A DNA stretch of 64,000 bases from Isoetes taiwanensis. Taxonomy: Eukaryota; Streptophyta; Lycopodiopsida; Isoetales; Isoetaceae. Of this stretch, positions 24,201-33,800 are shown piece by piece. The notes under the pieces were generated by a model. The model worked only from the letters and a program-made list of their open reading frames with translations. It made no database searches and was not told the DNA's origin. Within the stretch, counting starts at the first letter, position 1; each line of letters begins with the position of its first letter. The stretch lies in the NCBI GenBank assembly GCA_021234155.1, contig JAJEKV010000028.1:11736134-11800133 (forward strand), given 5' to 3'. The translations under genes were made by a program, and so were the position numbers.

Positions 24201-25142
24201 ACAAGGTAGCTCCCATGTTTCCCTAGGGGCTTATGAAGAGAAAGGTTGGGAGAGCAAAAAAAATATAAAAGAATTCCAGTATTATGTCAGCCATGTGACA
24301 GTAAACAGGAGTGACGTTCGGGTGCTGCCGGTTAAACCCAACTTGGAGCTGCGACTCACTCAAGTCACTAAAGCACCACAAAGCACTCCTCTTCCAAAAT
24401 ATCCGAAAACTGGCGACGAAGAAGTAGATGCAAAAACAAAAAGAAAGTATTTGGAGTTCTTTACAGGTAAACCCAAATTCAAATGGGCAGCTATAGAAGG
24501 CGACTTCGTGCTTAAGAGCCAGGCAAAAACCTCTTATGTCTATTATATAGTGAAGGAACTGGTACCATTAGAAGGTTGCGTTCTGGATTTCTTCTCAGGC
24601 GGAAGTGCCTCAAGGGTAGCGTTGATGCAAGGAAAACGGAGTGTTGCTTTTGAGTTTGACGACAAGGTATGCCGTTTCCTTAGATCTTTCTTCGAGATTC
24701 TAGAGAAAATGGCAAGGCCTGACACGGAAGAGGAAGGTGAAGAGCATGATGAGCAACGTGAAGAACAAGGTTCCGACAAGCCTGATATTAATATAACACA
24801 GGGAACGGATCTCAGCAACATGGAACAGATACTAGAAGGCCCGGATCGAAAAAAGCGAAGAAAAGGATGAAGGAGACCCGAACCGATAGAGCGCAGATCG
24901 AGAAGGCACAGGCAAAACTTGATCCAACTTTCGAGAAGCTTGAAGCCCTGAACAAGAACTTCGACACCATAATGCCACTGCTATCCAAGCAACTGGACAA
25001 GCCTCTTCCTAACTTTGAGTATGTGGGAACTCACGGCCGCCTCCCAAGAAGTGGGAGAACCTCCCCGACCCTTCACCTAAAAGGCGTAAGCTGGGTACCC
25101 TCTAATGAATATTCTGAGCAATTGCGGGATCTAATTGTTTAA
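21277..25142 (+). CDS. ParB-like/amino-DNA-methyltransferase-like protein, spliced, frameshifted
   Basis: Exons inferred from GT-AG sites and frame: 21277-21304, 21654-22842, 22971-23314 and 23380 to about 25142. Introns 1, 2 and 3 are 349, 128 and 65 bp. The product begins MSRASALRE. A Ser/Pro/Thr-rich linker follows, then a ParB/Srx-like block with FYIISGNHSIFAAQ across the exon 2-3 join. Near the C-terminus is an amino-methyltransferase motif (CVLDFFSGGSASRVALMQGK then AFEFDD). The expected DPP-Y/W catalytic motif is not seen; the nearest candidate is FVDMRSFS. Two frame changes break it: one at the A-run near 23118-23125, one near 24840, after which a basic coiled-coil tail continues to 25142. 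ParB-methyltransferase fusions are known mainly from phage and bacterial elements. Role in a plant element is inference; DNA binding or marking is plausible. Confidence 0.55.
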
Positions 25143-25975
25143 TAGCCAAGATATGTCGAGGCGTGTTGAACGCGGACGCGGGCAATGGATGTTGACATCC
25201 CGCACCTAACCGGATATCTGAAAATGGACCCGTCACGGACCATTGCTATTGGAAAGGAGCATATTGCAAGAATAGCCTCAACATGGTATTGATCCGTAGA
25301 TCGTATTTGAGACTTCGGTGATGTAGCTTCGCCTTTGTCTTTGAGCATTTTGTAAAAAGTTTTTGTTATAACATTTTCACCTGTTTTCATGTTCAATACG
25401 AGTTATGCTTTTTAAGTTCAGTATGTGTTATACTTTTGTTCACTATGCTTTTGAGCTATCTCAACTTTGAATTGGATAAACAAAGTAGTCTGAGAGATCG
25501 CGGTCGCGATTCTCATTACACCGCCATACAACCCCGGATGGTAATTTGACCACGATGCACACAATGTGCTTATTGTATTCTGCCTTCACTTGTTCTCGCA
25601 AGAATCGCAATGGCGATCCTTACGACCACTCGTGATGATGCTCAAACCCCTCCGTTACTGTCATGGCAGCTTTGGGCTACATGCCTGGTGTCAAATTATG
25701 GCGCGTCTTATTTTTTTGCGCTGAACTTAATATTATTGACGCTTTGTTTTGGTTGAGAGGAATCATTTCTTACCATCCCAGGGGTGACCACGACCTATTT
25801 CGTTGTCAAACGAGAAAACGAAATTTCTCTAATTAATGAAACCATGCTTTATACTGAGGTCAAAATGGGAATTTGAAGACTAGTTCAGGTGTTTGAGCGT
25901 GGCTGGATTACCTAAAGATGCTATTCAACAGGTTGAAGATCATTCGGGCAAGTTCTGGTGAAGAAATGGTAGGAG

Positions 25976-26042
25976 GTCTCACAGCTTGCGCCTCGTTCAA
26001 AAACTAAAGTTTAGTTTCTTGACCAGGCGCGAGCTGTGAGAC
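25976..26042. repeat. Hairpin cassette 1 (67 bp)
   Basis: Arms GTCTCACAGCTTGCGCCT and AGGCGCGAGCTGTGAGAC pair at 17 of 18 positions around an inner palindrome AACTAAAGTTTAGTT. It is the first of four near-identical copies around the CENH3-like gene. Confidence 0.9.
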
Positions 26043-26176
26043 ATCAGTCCCATTTTGATCAAAACGTGTCCAATTTGGGTAAACTAAGGATGTAAGGATG
26101 ATGGGCTCATTAAATCAGGTAGAATTGACCCCTTATTTGGTCAATTTGGAGCTGTTTTGGGCAAGTTTTGGGCAAG

Positions 26177-26243
26177 GTCTCACAGCTTGCGCCTCGTTCA
26201 AAAACTAAAGTTTAGTTTCTTGACCAGGCGCGAGCTGTGAGAC
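26177..26243. repeat. Hairpin cassette 2 (67 bp)
   Basis: Same sequence as cassette 1 over its whole length, 201 bp away and in the same orientation. It lies just past the stop codon side of the CENH3-like gene. Confidence 0.9.
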
Positions 26244-26323
26244 ATCACGCCTTTCGGTCTGCAAATGTCCTGTTTTACTAAAATAAAAGCTAAAACCTGC
26301 TAACTTGTCCTAATTAAGCAAGT

Positions 26324-27638
26324 TCAGACAATTAAAGTACTCAACGTAGCAAGTTGCATATCTTGCCTCATCAGTGTCACTCGCTTGACATGGACAGTGC
26401 AAGCTGTTGAGTCTTCAAAGTGTTGCACTATCTTACGCTTCCGCACCGCTTCTTCAGTAGTGCAAGCGAAGATCTCATCCGTGACCACAGTAGTCCGGCC
26501 CCGAAATCTGCATTACTTCTCTAACTAGCCCAGAGCAAAGGGGCACGGGAATCGGGGTCAGTAGGCTGCTATTGGAAGTGCCGAATCTCCCGTAGTGCTC
26601 TTTGCTCGAGCTGCTTCCTGGTGAGCTTCTTCTGTGCAGGCTTTTTTGGGACCTTGGGCTTTGGTGGTGGCGGTCTTAGGGTTCTACTTTGCTTGGTTGG
26701 TGTCCTCCTTCAATGGTCGACCACCACTCTCTCTGGTAGTACTTGTTATCGCCTCCCACTCCTTCATGTATGCGTTGTGCTCCCGCATCTTTAGTTAAGT
26801 AGATCTTTACCGGTCCGTGGCGTAGGACTCTCGGGCAGTAGGGGTTGCTTCTTCTGTCCCATTTGGGTAAGGAGGGGCTTCTTCAACGTGTGTCCTGCTG
26901 CTCTGTTACGGTTGCTACACGCTCAGCGGTAACCTTCTCGAAGAATCGGGGTTTGGAAGAACTTGCCCCTCTGTGTTGGGGTTAGGTTCTTCGTCGAGAA
27001 CCCTCTCGAGGAGGTCGGGGATGATCGGGTGGCCGTTCGGTAATGGTGATCTTGGGGTTGGGCTTTTTCACCATGGGGACTTCCTTGAGCTTTCTGGGGC
27101 TCCCCACCCATTTCCCTTTCTTCTTCTTGAGCTCCTCGGCCGCTTTCTGTTCCTCCTCTTCCCTCTTCCTCTTTTTCTGTTCCCTCTTCTTCTCCCGGCG
27201 TTCATACTTCCTGATGAACCTTGCGAGATCTGCTTCCTCTGCCGGCTCAAGTCCCGGCTCGTTGTGCTCCTGCTGGTCTTTTGTTCTTCTCTCCCGATGT
27301 GCCGCCTCCTCCTCGTCCTCGAGGATCTCTGTGGCTGCATCAGAGTGGTTCTCTGCCCTTTCCTGCTCTCTAATCTCCCGCTCTATTTCCTCGTATACCT
27401 CCCTCGTCTCCTCGTCCATGGAGTTTGGTGAGGAGGCTTCGTCTTGATCCACCTGCTGATTGAAAACATCAATCAGATCAGATGTATCTTGATCTCCTGA
27501 GATGTCTTCCTCGCTCGAAGGCGAACGACCCCCTTTCGCGAGCCTCTCACGAAGCATCTGCCGAATGATGTCAGCATCTGTGGCCATTTGGTGGTTTCGC
27601 TGGCGGCAGCTTCTGGCGGTCTGTTTGGTTCGGGCCAT
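26324..27638 (-). pseudogene. CENH3-like histone H3 gene with very long tail, frameshifted
   Basis: The minus-strand frame starts MARTKQTAR, identical to the histone H3 tail (residues 1-8 after Met). It continues through about 210 residues of acidic then basic coiled-coil-like sequence (ERREKKREQKKRKREEEE) and a Pro/Lys-rich stretch. The histone fold is then readable in shifting frames: ALREIRHFQ (alpha-N), LVREVMQ (alpha-1), FEDS and VKRVTLMRQDMQLA (alpha-2 end to alpha-3), with a stop at 26324-26326, eight codons after QLA as in histones. EIRHFQ, FEDS and RVTLMR resemble plant CENH3 more than canonical H3 (from memory). At least four frame changes (near 27000, 26690, 26550 and 26480) make it non-functional as read. 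No introns are evident, unlike host CENH3 genes. It lies inside an LTR element and has its own TATA box. Confidence 0.65.
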
Positions 27639-27704
27639 GTTTTTTAGGTTCGTCGATCGGATATCGGCCCCAAAAGATCGCCCTAAGTCTTGGGAGGCCC
27701 GTTT

Positions 27705-27751
27705 CTAGGGTTTGGGGCGTGGAAATGAGGGGGGGTCTACTTCTATTTATA
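27705..27751 (-). promoter_or_regulatory. TATA box and telo-box upstream of CENH3-like gene
   Basis: On the minus strand, GTTATAAATAG (27744-27753) is followed by AAACCCTAG (27705-27713) in the presumed 5' UTR, 70-115 bp before the ATG at 27638. This suggests a promoter separate from the LTR. Confidence 0.6.
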
Positions 27752-27853
27752 ACTTGGTAATTTTTAGGTCAAAATTCAAGTTGCTCTATTTAACACGCTA
27801 AAGCACCTATTTAATTAAAATTTACACTTATTTCAGACTTTTCCTACTTATTG

Positions 27854-27920
27854 GTCTCACAGGTCGCGCCTCGCTCAAAAACTAAAGTTTAGTTTTTAGA
27901 CCAGGCGCGAGCTGTGAGAT
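27854..27920. repeat. Hairpin cassette 3 (67 bp)
   Basis: Same architecture as cassettes 1 and 2. The left arm is changed to GTCTCACAGGTCGCGCCT and the right arm ends GAGAT, so pairing is slightly weaker. It lies upstream of the CENH3-like promoter. Confidence 0.88.
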
Positions 27921-28043
27921 CTCACACATCTTTAAGTAATTTAAGCAATTAAAACATGCTATTCTAATTAATTCCTATCTTAGAACTAGTCTTACCACAT
28001 TAGTTTTCTCAAATTCATCATGTTTGAGTGATCTTGGCTCGAT

Positions 28044-28110
28044 GTCTCACATCTTGCGCCTCGCTCAAAAACTAAAGTTTAGTTCTTCGACCAGGCGCGA
28101 GCTGTGAGAC
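28044..28110. repeat. Hairpin cassette 4 (67 bp)
   Basis: Left arm GTCTCACATCTTGCGCCT and right arm AGGCGCGAGCTGTGAGAC, with the same inner palindrome. It lies 190 bp from cassette 3 and about 185 bp from the primer binding site. Confidence 0.88.
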
Positions 28111-28294
28111 CACCTTACTTGGCAAATTTTTGGCTCATTCTTTTTAGTCTTATTAAGTTCCAATTCGCTTAATTGTTACTAGCTTAGCATAAACTACAAA
28201 AATGAGAAAAATTTTTCCCACTTTTCGAGGCTTGAGGATCCTATCAAGTTAGTACTACTGGGAGCATGGCCAGTGCTTTGCTCTTGGTCTCCAA

Positions 28295-28313
28295 GAACAT
28301 GGTTCTGATACCA
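28295..28313 (-). promoter_or_regulatory. tRNA-iMet primer binding site
   Basis: Minus-strand TGGTATCAGAACCATGTTC matches the complement of the plant initiator tRNA-Met 3' end at most positions (16 of 19 by my comparison from memory). It is one base from the LTR end (ACGTCACA). This fixes the LTR as the 5' LTR of a minus-strand element whose interior runs toward lower coordinates. Confidence 0.75.
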
Positions 28314-28314
28314 T

Positions 28315-29835
28315 TGTGACGTCCCCTATTCATATACGATGCCCGCACCGTATACAAACAGGAGTTCATCCCCCGCACTCCCATCTTGTCTGAGGGCCCT
28401 CCACATATCACTGTGACCGTCTAGAGTCCACAGTGGGAAGAGTGAAGGGGTCATTTTACCCCGTCTCCCTCAGGGCCTACCTAGCTGCGGAAGCGTAAAC
28501 ATACTCGTCAGTAACACAACATCATATATCCACCTCGAAGGGTGGCACATCAACATCTGCATAGACAAAGATCAGCACAATGCAAAGGAAGTCCTACCCA
28601 AGGCTCAGACTCCAGGGGGTGACTGACTAGCTTGGGTCTCCGTGAGTTCATCTTGAGACGCATGAATCATGACAATGGGTTGGGCCGACATAAGAGCATG
28701 GCTAAGGGTTGTCCACACCATCCGCCCCTCCGCATGCACACTTTGCGTGCGTAGGTTGAAAAGTGTTGGGACTGATCAGCCAGCCCACCGTGTGCATAGC
28801 CAAAGGGGCTATTCCCGGGTTACATCTCCCCATCCCCGATGGGGCGTGTAGGGAATCGCTCCCTCCCTCCAGATCTACATGTTTGACCCAAGGTGACTAG
28901 AGGGCCACTTGCCCTTATTCGACTTAACCCACTTTGGAAGGTGAACACCACCCCACGGGTGTCGAGCCCATGCCTTACCCACACTTTCGGTGGTAAGCCA
29001 TTAGACCTAGTCACTCGATCCCTGTGAGGCCTTACACACCCGGAGGGATCGGTCGAGGGTCAGAACACGAACCTCATTCTAAGCCAGTCTGGCCCCTTCA
29101 CCCACAACCAGGTGGGCTCCTGTGCACAGGCCGAATTCTAGTAATGCACTAAGAGGGACTAACTAGGAGCATCATCTACTAAGCTTTAAGTCTCTACCCC
29201 CCTTCCCAATACAATGAGTTCACAGAATCCATCCGTCCATCATATCAACATAATAATATAATAAAGAACTAATCTATCTCATAGAGTTAGGTTCCTTAGT
29301 TAGAGTCAATCTCGGGATCAGCTTGGCTAATAGGGGTGATTTAATAGGCTAAACCTACTGGTTCGAAGGCTGGAATAAGGTTTAGGCTATTCAATCAACT
29401 AAATACCTGATCCCTGGTTCACTCCTCTGAATTCGAAGGCGTCCATGTCGCAGTTCTGCTTCGAGATGCGGTCGGAAAGGAGATCTGACTAGCTGGGGCG
29501 CACAGGCAGATCGTGGGAGTTGGAATTGACTCCTCAGGCGCGCGAATCGGAGCTCAGAAGGTCTGTGGGCGAAAAAGGGAATGTTAGGGTTTGATGCCTT
29601 ATGTAGGCTATCAGTTAGGTTTAGGGTTTCCACGACCCTTGGTCTACCTTTAATGGGTTAAAGGTCTAAGGGTGCGCGCATTGCTAAGTGTGCGCACCAT
29701 TGCAAGTTGCCCCCTAGGGCGTCCTTGCTTGGGTATACGTCGGCGTTACCGCGTCGGTGGGCCGGCGATGTCTGGCGTGGCCGGCCAAGATGCGGTATAA
29801 TGTCTTGAGACCATATATCGTACTGGAACGTCACA
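28315..29835 (-). mobile_element. 5' LTR of minus-strand LTR retrotransposon
   Basis: On the minus strand the unit begins TGTGACGTTCC and ends GGGACGTCACA, giving TG...CA ends with short inverted repeats. It is 1,521 bp long and followed by a primer site. A diverged copy with the same ends and order of blocks lies at 48152-49754. The left partner LTR and any pol gene are absent from the window, so the element is truncated or non-autonomous. The outer flank on the minus strand is GAATG, inside a PPR pseudogene. Confidence 0.8.
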
Positions 29836-30035
29836 CATTCCATGTATACTGACTTGGTTTAGGAACCTGGTTAAATGCATGTAATGCCTCATACAAGCTC
29901 CCACAAAAGGCAATGAGATGGGTAGTTAGAAGCCCATTGGTGTCTAAACCACCATGGATAATTAAGGCCTAAACTCGTCTACCCATTTCCAAGCTCCTCT
30001 GTTTTGTACACTCTTGCACCAGTTTGTTAGTGACA
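29836..30035 (-). pseudogene. PPR repeat fragment interrupted by the LTR
   Basis: The minus strand reads LVQECTKQRSLEMGRRV, a stop, then ALIIHGGLDTNGLLTTHLIAF, GSLYEALHAFNQVPKP and YTWNV. This is the usual start of a PLS-class PPR array (first motif, GKRVHA-type motif, FxxMPxPxxxTWN). It has an in-frame stop and is cut off at 29836 by the LTR. The remainder should lie beyond the element's other LTR, outside what I can identify. Confidence 0.6.
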
Positions 30036-30429
30036 TTTTAAGATATGGGAGTCCCGTGGTGCTGTTGGGTAATTTCTGCCCACTGAAATGCATCATCAAA
30101 CCGTCGTTTATCATAATCTGGAAAATGCCTGCTAACTTATGGTCCGAAATTCCATTTCTCAAATCTGAGAAACTCATAAGTTCTACCGTTTTGCCCTATA
30201 GCTTGCATACCTTGATTGCTGGGTTGTGACAGGGATCAGATGCCGAGGAAGCTGCTTTCTCATCAAAGTCCGATATTCCTAGGTGGAAAAATGCTCGAGC
30301 AAGCAGCACTGGTTAGCCGGTTTCCAAGGTGGCTGCCCAACAACAACGACCACCATCAGTTTACACCCGATAGCAAGTTTGAAGCAGTCATTGGCATATG
30401 CCTAACATATACATGAAATATGCTATAAA

Positions 30430-30840
30430 CCCACATGCAGGGTTCGAAATTGGGGGGGTTCGACCCTTAAAAATCCGGTCATTCTAAAAAATTTCCGATA
30501 GCCAAAAAAGATTCCCGGCGTTTTTTCAGGCTATTTTTGGGGAAGTTTCTAAGGATTTCCGGGAAAGTACACTATAATTTCATGTATTTCCGGCAGCCTT
30601 TAATGTAAGCAGGCATTTTTAATGGTTAGGGCAAATTCTAATTTCGAACCCTGCCCACATGGACAAAGGGGCAACCCAAAAAGGTAAGGGCAGACCTTAA
30701 TTTCCAACCCAGCACATGAGCCGTTAACATAATCCACAATAACCCTGCACATGAGCCATTAACATGATAATCCACAATGATCCTGCACATGAGCCATTAA
30801 CACATGCTAAGAATCTGACATTTGAATTCCTCAAATATTA
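30430..30840. other. Intergenic stretch upstream of ALKBH8
   Basis: It holds short imperfect repeats (CACATGAGCCATTAACA three times at 30714-30805) and no gene. The ALKBH8 promoter should lie here but I see no clear TATA box. Confidence 0.5.
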
Positions 30841-30847
30841 ATGTTAA

Positions 30848-33800
30848 ATGGATGGAATTCTTATGGCTGCGAGACTGACAGTCTTCACAGTACGCACTTT
30901 TGAATCCGGCAATACTAATGCATTAGGGTTGAGGACAAAACTAGGGTCTAGAAGACTCGGACATGATTTGAGCTCCACCATGAAGAACGACACACAATAT
31001 GAAGATGCAGACGGTGGGTTGTGTTTTGCAAAGCCACCTCCGTATCAGGCAAATGTGCCCACAAAGTTTTTGTACGTGGCAAACTGTGGGCCTGCCGTTG
31101 GATTATCCATGGACTTGGTTCGGGATGTTTTCAAGAAATTTGGAGCTGTACAGGGTGTTTATAAGGCAGATAGCAGCGGAAATAGAATGGTTATTGAATA
31201 TTCAGCAGAGGCTGATGCAATCGCAGCAAAGGATGCCTTAAATGGGCGCCCTTGCGATGATCTTCATGGATGCATTCCAGTAATTCAGTTTTCCATCCCT
31301 CGACAGACAGCGACAGAAGTGGTAAGTTTGCCTTTCTTCTTTGAATCCTTTTCAATTAGGACCATAGCTAGTTCAAATGTCTGGTATTCGAAAACTTCGA
31401 TATTGTTGTCAAAAGACATGTCTGGTGATTGATCAATCAAAGAAAAGTGATCAATCAAAGATCTAGATGTCAACAGATCACTCAAAGAAGAATGAAGTAA
31501 AGTATGCAATCGTAAGTAACCATTATGAATGGAAAACTTAAACACATCAACAGCATCGTATATCCACAAATTCCTTACCATACAAACAGTGCACCAAAGT
31601 TAGTAGCCCTTTTCACGATCCTTATACTAGATATTGTCCAGGCAAGTAACAGATTCATTGCCACACGCTGATAAATATAATCCACAGCCAAATGAAAATT
31701 CATTGCCACACAATTGGCTGATGAATATTATCCAGACCCCTTGTCGAGGCAGTAGAGTTTGCTGATCATTTAAAGTCCAGCTGTAGTTTTCATCCTTACA
31801 TCACACATCCACATAACATATTTCCCAGACTTTTTATACCCATGGCATGGCTGAAGTTAAAGAGCTGTCCATCAGCATACAAGGGGATATGTCAGGATTG
31901 CTATTAATGACCATGGTACTAGTGGATGTGCGTAAATCTGTATCTGGGAGATGGTTGATACACAGATGTATAGCATCCTTCCGTAACTATACCGTAATTG
32001 ATTGGCACAATACTGCTACATCTTTGCAGTGGTCATCAGGATAAGAGCAGGAGCATTCTGCACAATCAATGCTGCTTAATATGAAAATTACTCAGTTTGA
32101 AACAAGTACAACTTTTGCAAGTCTGGGACCATACACCAAATAATGAAGTGCATGCTGTTAAGGCAGTCATTTTTCTGGTACTTGGGATTGTTCTTTCATG
32201 CTTGAAAGAAATGAGATGGGGAAACACATTGTGTCAATGCAAGAAATGTAGAAAAGAGATAGATGGACAATGGAATAAGTACTTGACTGTTATGTGCTGA
32301 TGAGTTGCCTATACCTCTTAATAAACTGATATGTAAGGATCAATTGAAAGACACCTTAGGTGTTTGTAATTCGTGGGTATGATTAGTTGCATTTGATGCT
32401 AGTTCACATGTGTGATACAGTGGAATGCCTCAATTGTCATTTGTATATCATATTACTTGAGCGCAAACATATTAATTCATTATATTATGTCAGAAAAAGC
32501 ATGCTGTTCAAGTTCATGAGACGGCATCAAAGGTTGGAATACCTGGCCTTTTCCTGTACAATGACTTTATTTCGAAGGAGGAAGAGCAGGTGAGTTTGTT
32601 CCCAACTAGCTCTATCCATTTTAGTATGAGGTTTGGCTAAGCAAAGGGCATTTAACTTGTTTCCTGAAATGTCAGGATCTTATAGCAGCTGTTGATGGAA
32701 GGCCTTGGATGCCACTAGCAAAGAGAAGAGTGCAACATTATGGATACGAGTTCTTATACAAGGTGCTTATTGATACTAAATAGGCATGTCTTATTTGCAG
32801 CTGAACATGCTTTAGGAACTAAATAGTTGGATTTTTCAAAAGTTGGAGTTGTTCAAATGTTTCTGAAATTAAAACCAACTAAGCCACATGGGTCTGAAGC
32901 CTGTATTGGAAATGTCTAGTAATTAAAATTATCTAAGATCTTACTTAGTTAAGATTTATGATCACAGGTGCGAAATGTTGATACAACTAAAAAGATGGGA
33001 GATCTTCCGGGATTTGTTGACTTTGTAGTTTGTCGAATGAACTGTCTTCAGGAATTGGCTGACAGGGCAAAGAATTACTTGCCATTCGATCAGCTTACTG
33101 TAAGTTAAGATCTTTAAGATCATCCCTAACTTTTTAGATGCGATCATTTATGCACCAAACAAAAGGACCTTGAACTATGTAGACGGATCCAGATTCGATG
33201 TATTTAATGGACTTGATCTCTTGCAGGTTAATGAATACCCACGTGGGGTTGGTTTATCCCCGCATATTGACACCCATTCAGCGTTTGAAGGCGCAATTGT
33301 TTCTCTCTCCTTGGCCAGTTCTTGTGTCATGGAGTTCCGGAAATACGAGTCTGATCCTGAGTTGGTGTCAAATAACGATGATGAAGAAAGTGCCAAAGAT
33401 ACAGTGAAAACATTTTCTGACCCTAAAATGAGATTGGAAAGAAGAGCTCTCCTGCTTCCAGAAAGATCTCTTCTCATTTTGTCTGGAGAAGCACGTTATG
33501 CTTGGCATCACTATATTTATCATCATAAGGTACTTGTGACTAATTAGTGCACTATTGAATGTGGTACAAAACTATCCTGAATTATATGCTTAACTTTTCA
33601 GTCCCAGCTTGAATATTGAGGATCATCTTAACAGGTCGACATTGTTAACGATCAGATTGTGCCCAGGAATCCACGAAGAGTTTCCTTCACCTTTCGGAAG
33701 GTTCTAGTTTTATTCTCCCTTTGTTCTGTACTTTAAGGCCTCGTCCACGTTCTGAACTTTATGGTATCTGTGAAGGTTCGTGTTGGTGATTGTGTCTGCG

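Larger units (their letters stand above)
19808..25619. repeat. Thirteen dispersed GATCGCG-NN-CGCGATC inverted repeats
   Basis: Sites: 19808-19822, 20063-20077, 20135-20150, 20277-20293, 20382-20397, 21385-21400, 21448-21462, 21506-21526, 21579-21594, 22907-22922, 23344-23359, 25496-25511 and 25603-25619. The core has 6-8 bp arms and a 2-4 base centre (GG, GT, CTT, GGCC). Several share a 3' extension like CCTTACGACCACT. Two were recognised only as degenerate versions (19808 and 20063). All lie outside the predicted exons, including four in intron 1 and one each in introns 2 and 3 of the gene at 21277. I saw no comparable cluster elsewhere in the window. Confidence 0.8.

Noticed and set aside
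27043-27447. Ser/Leu-rich plus-strand frame
   Set aside because: It is antisense to the charged tail of the CENH3-like gene.
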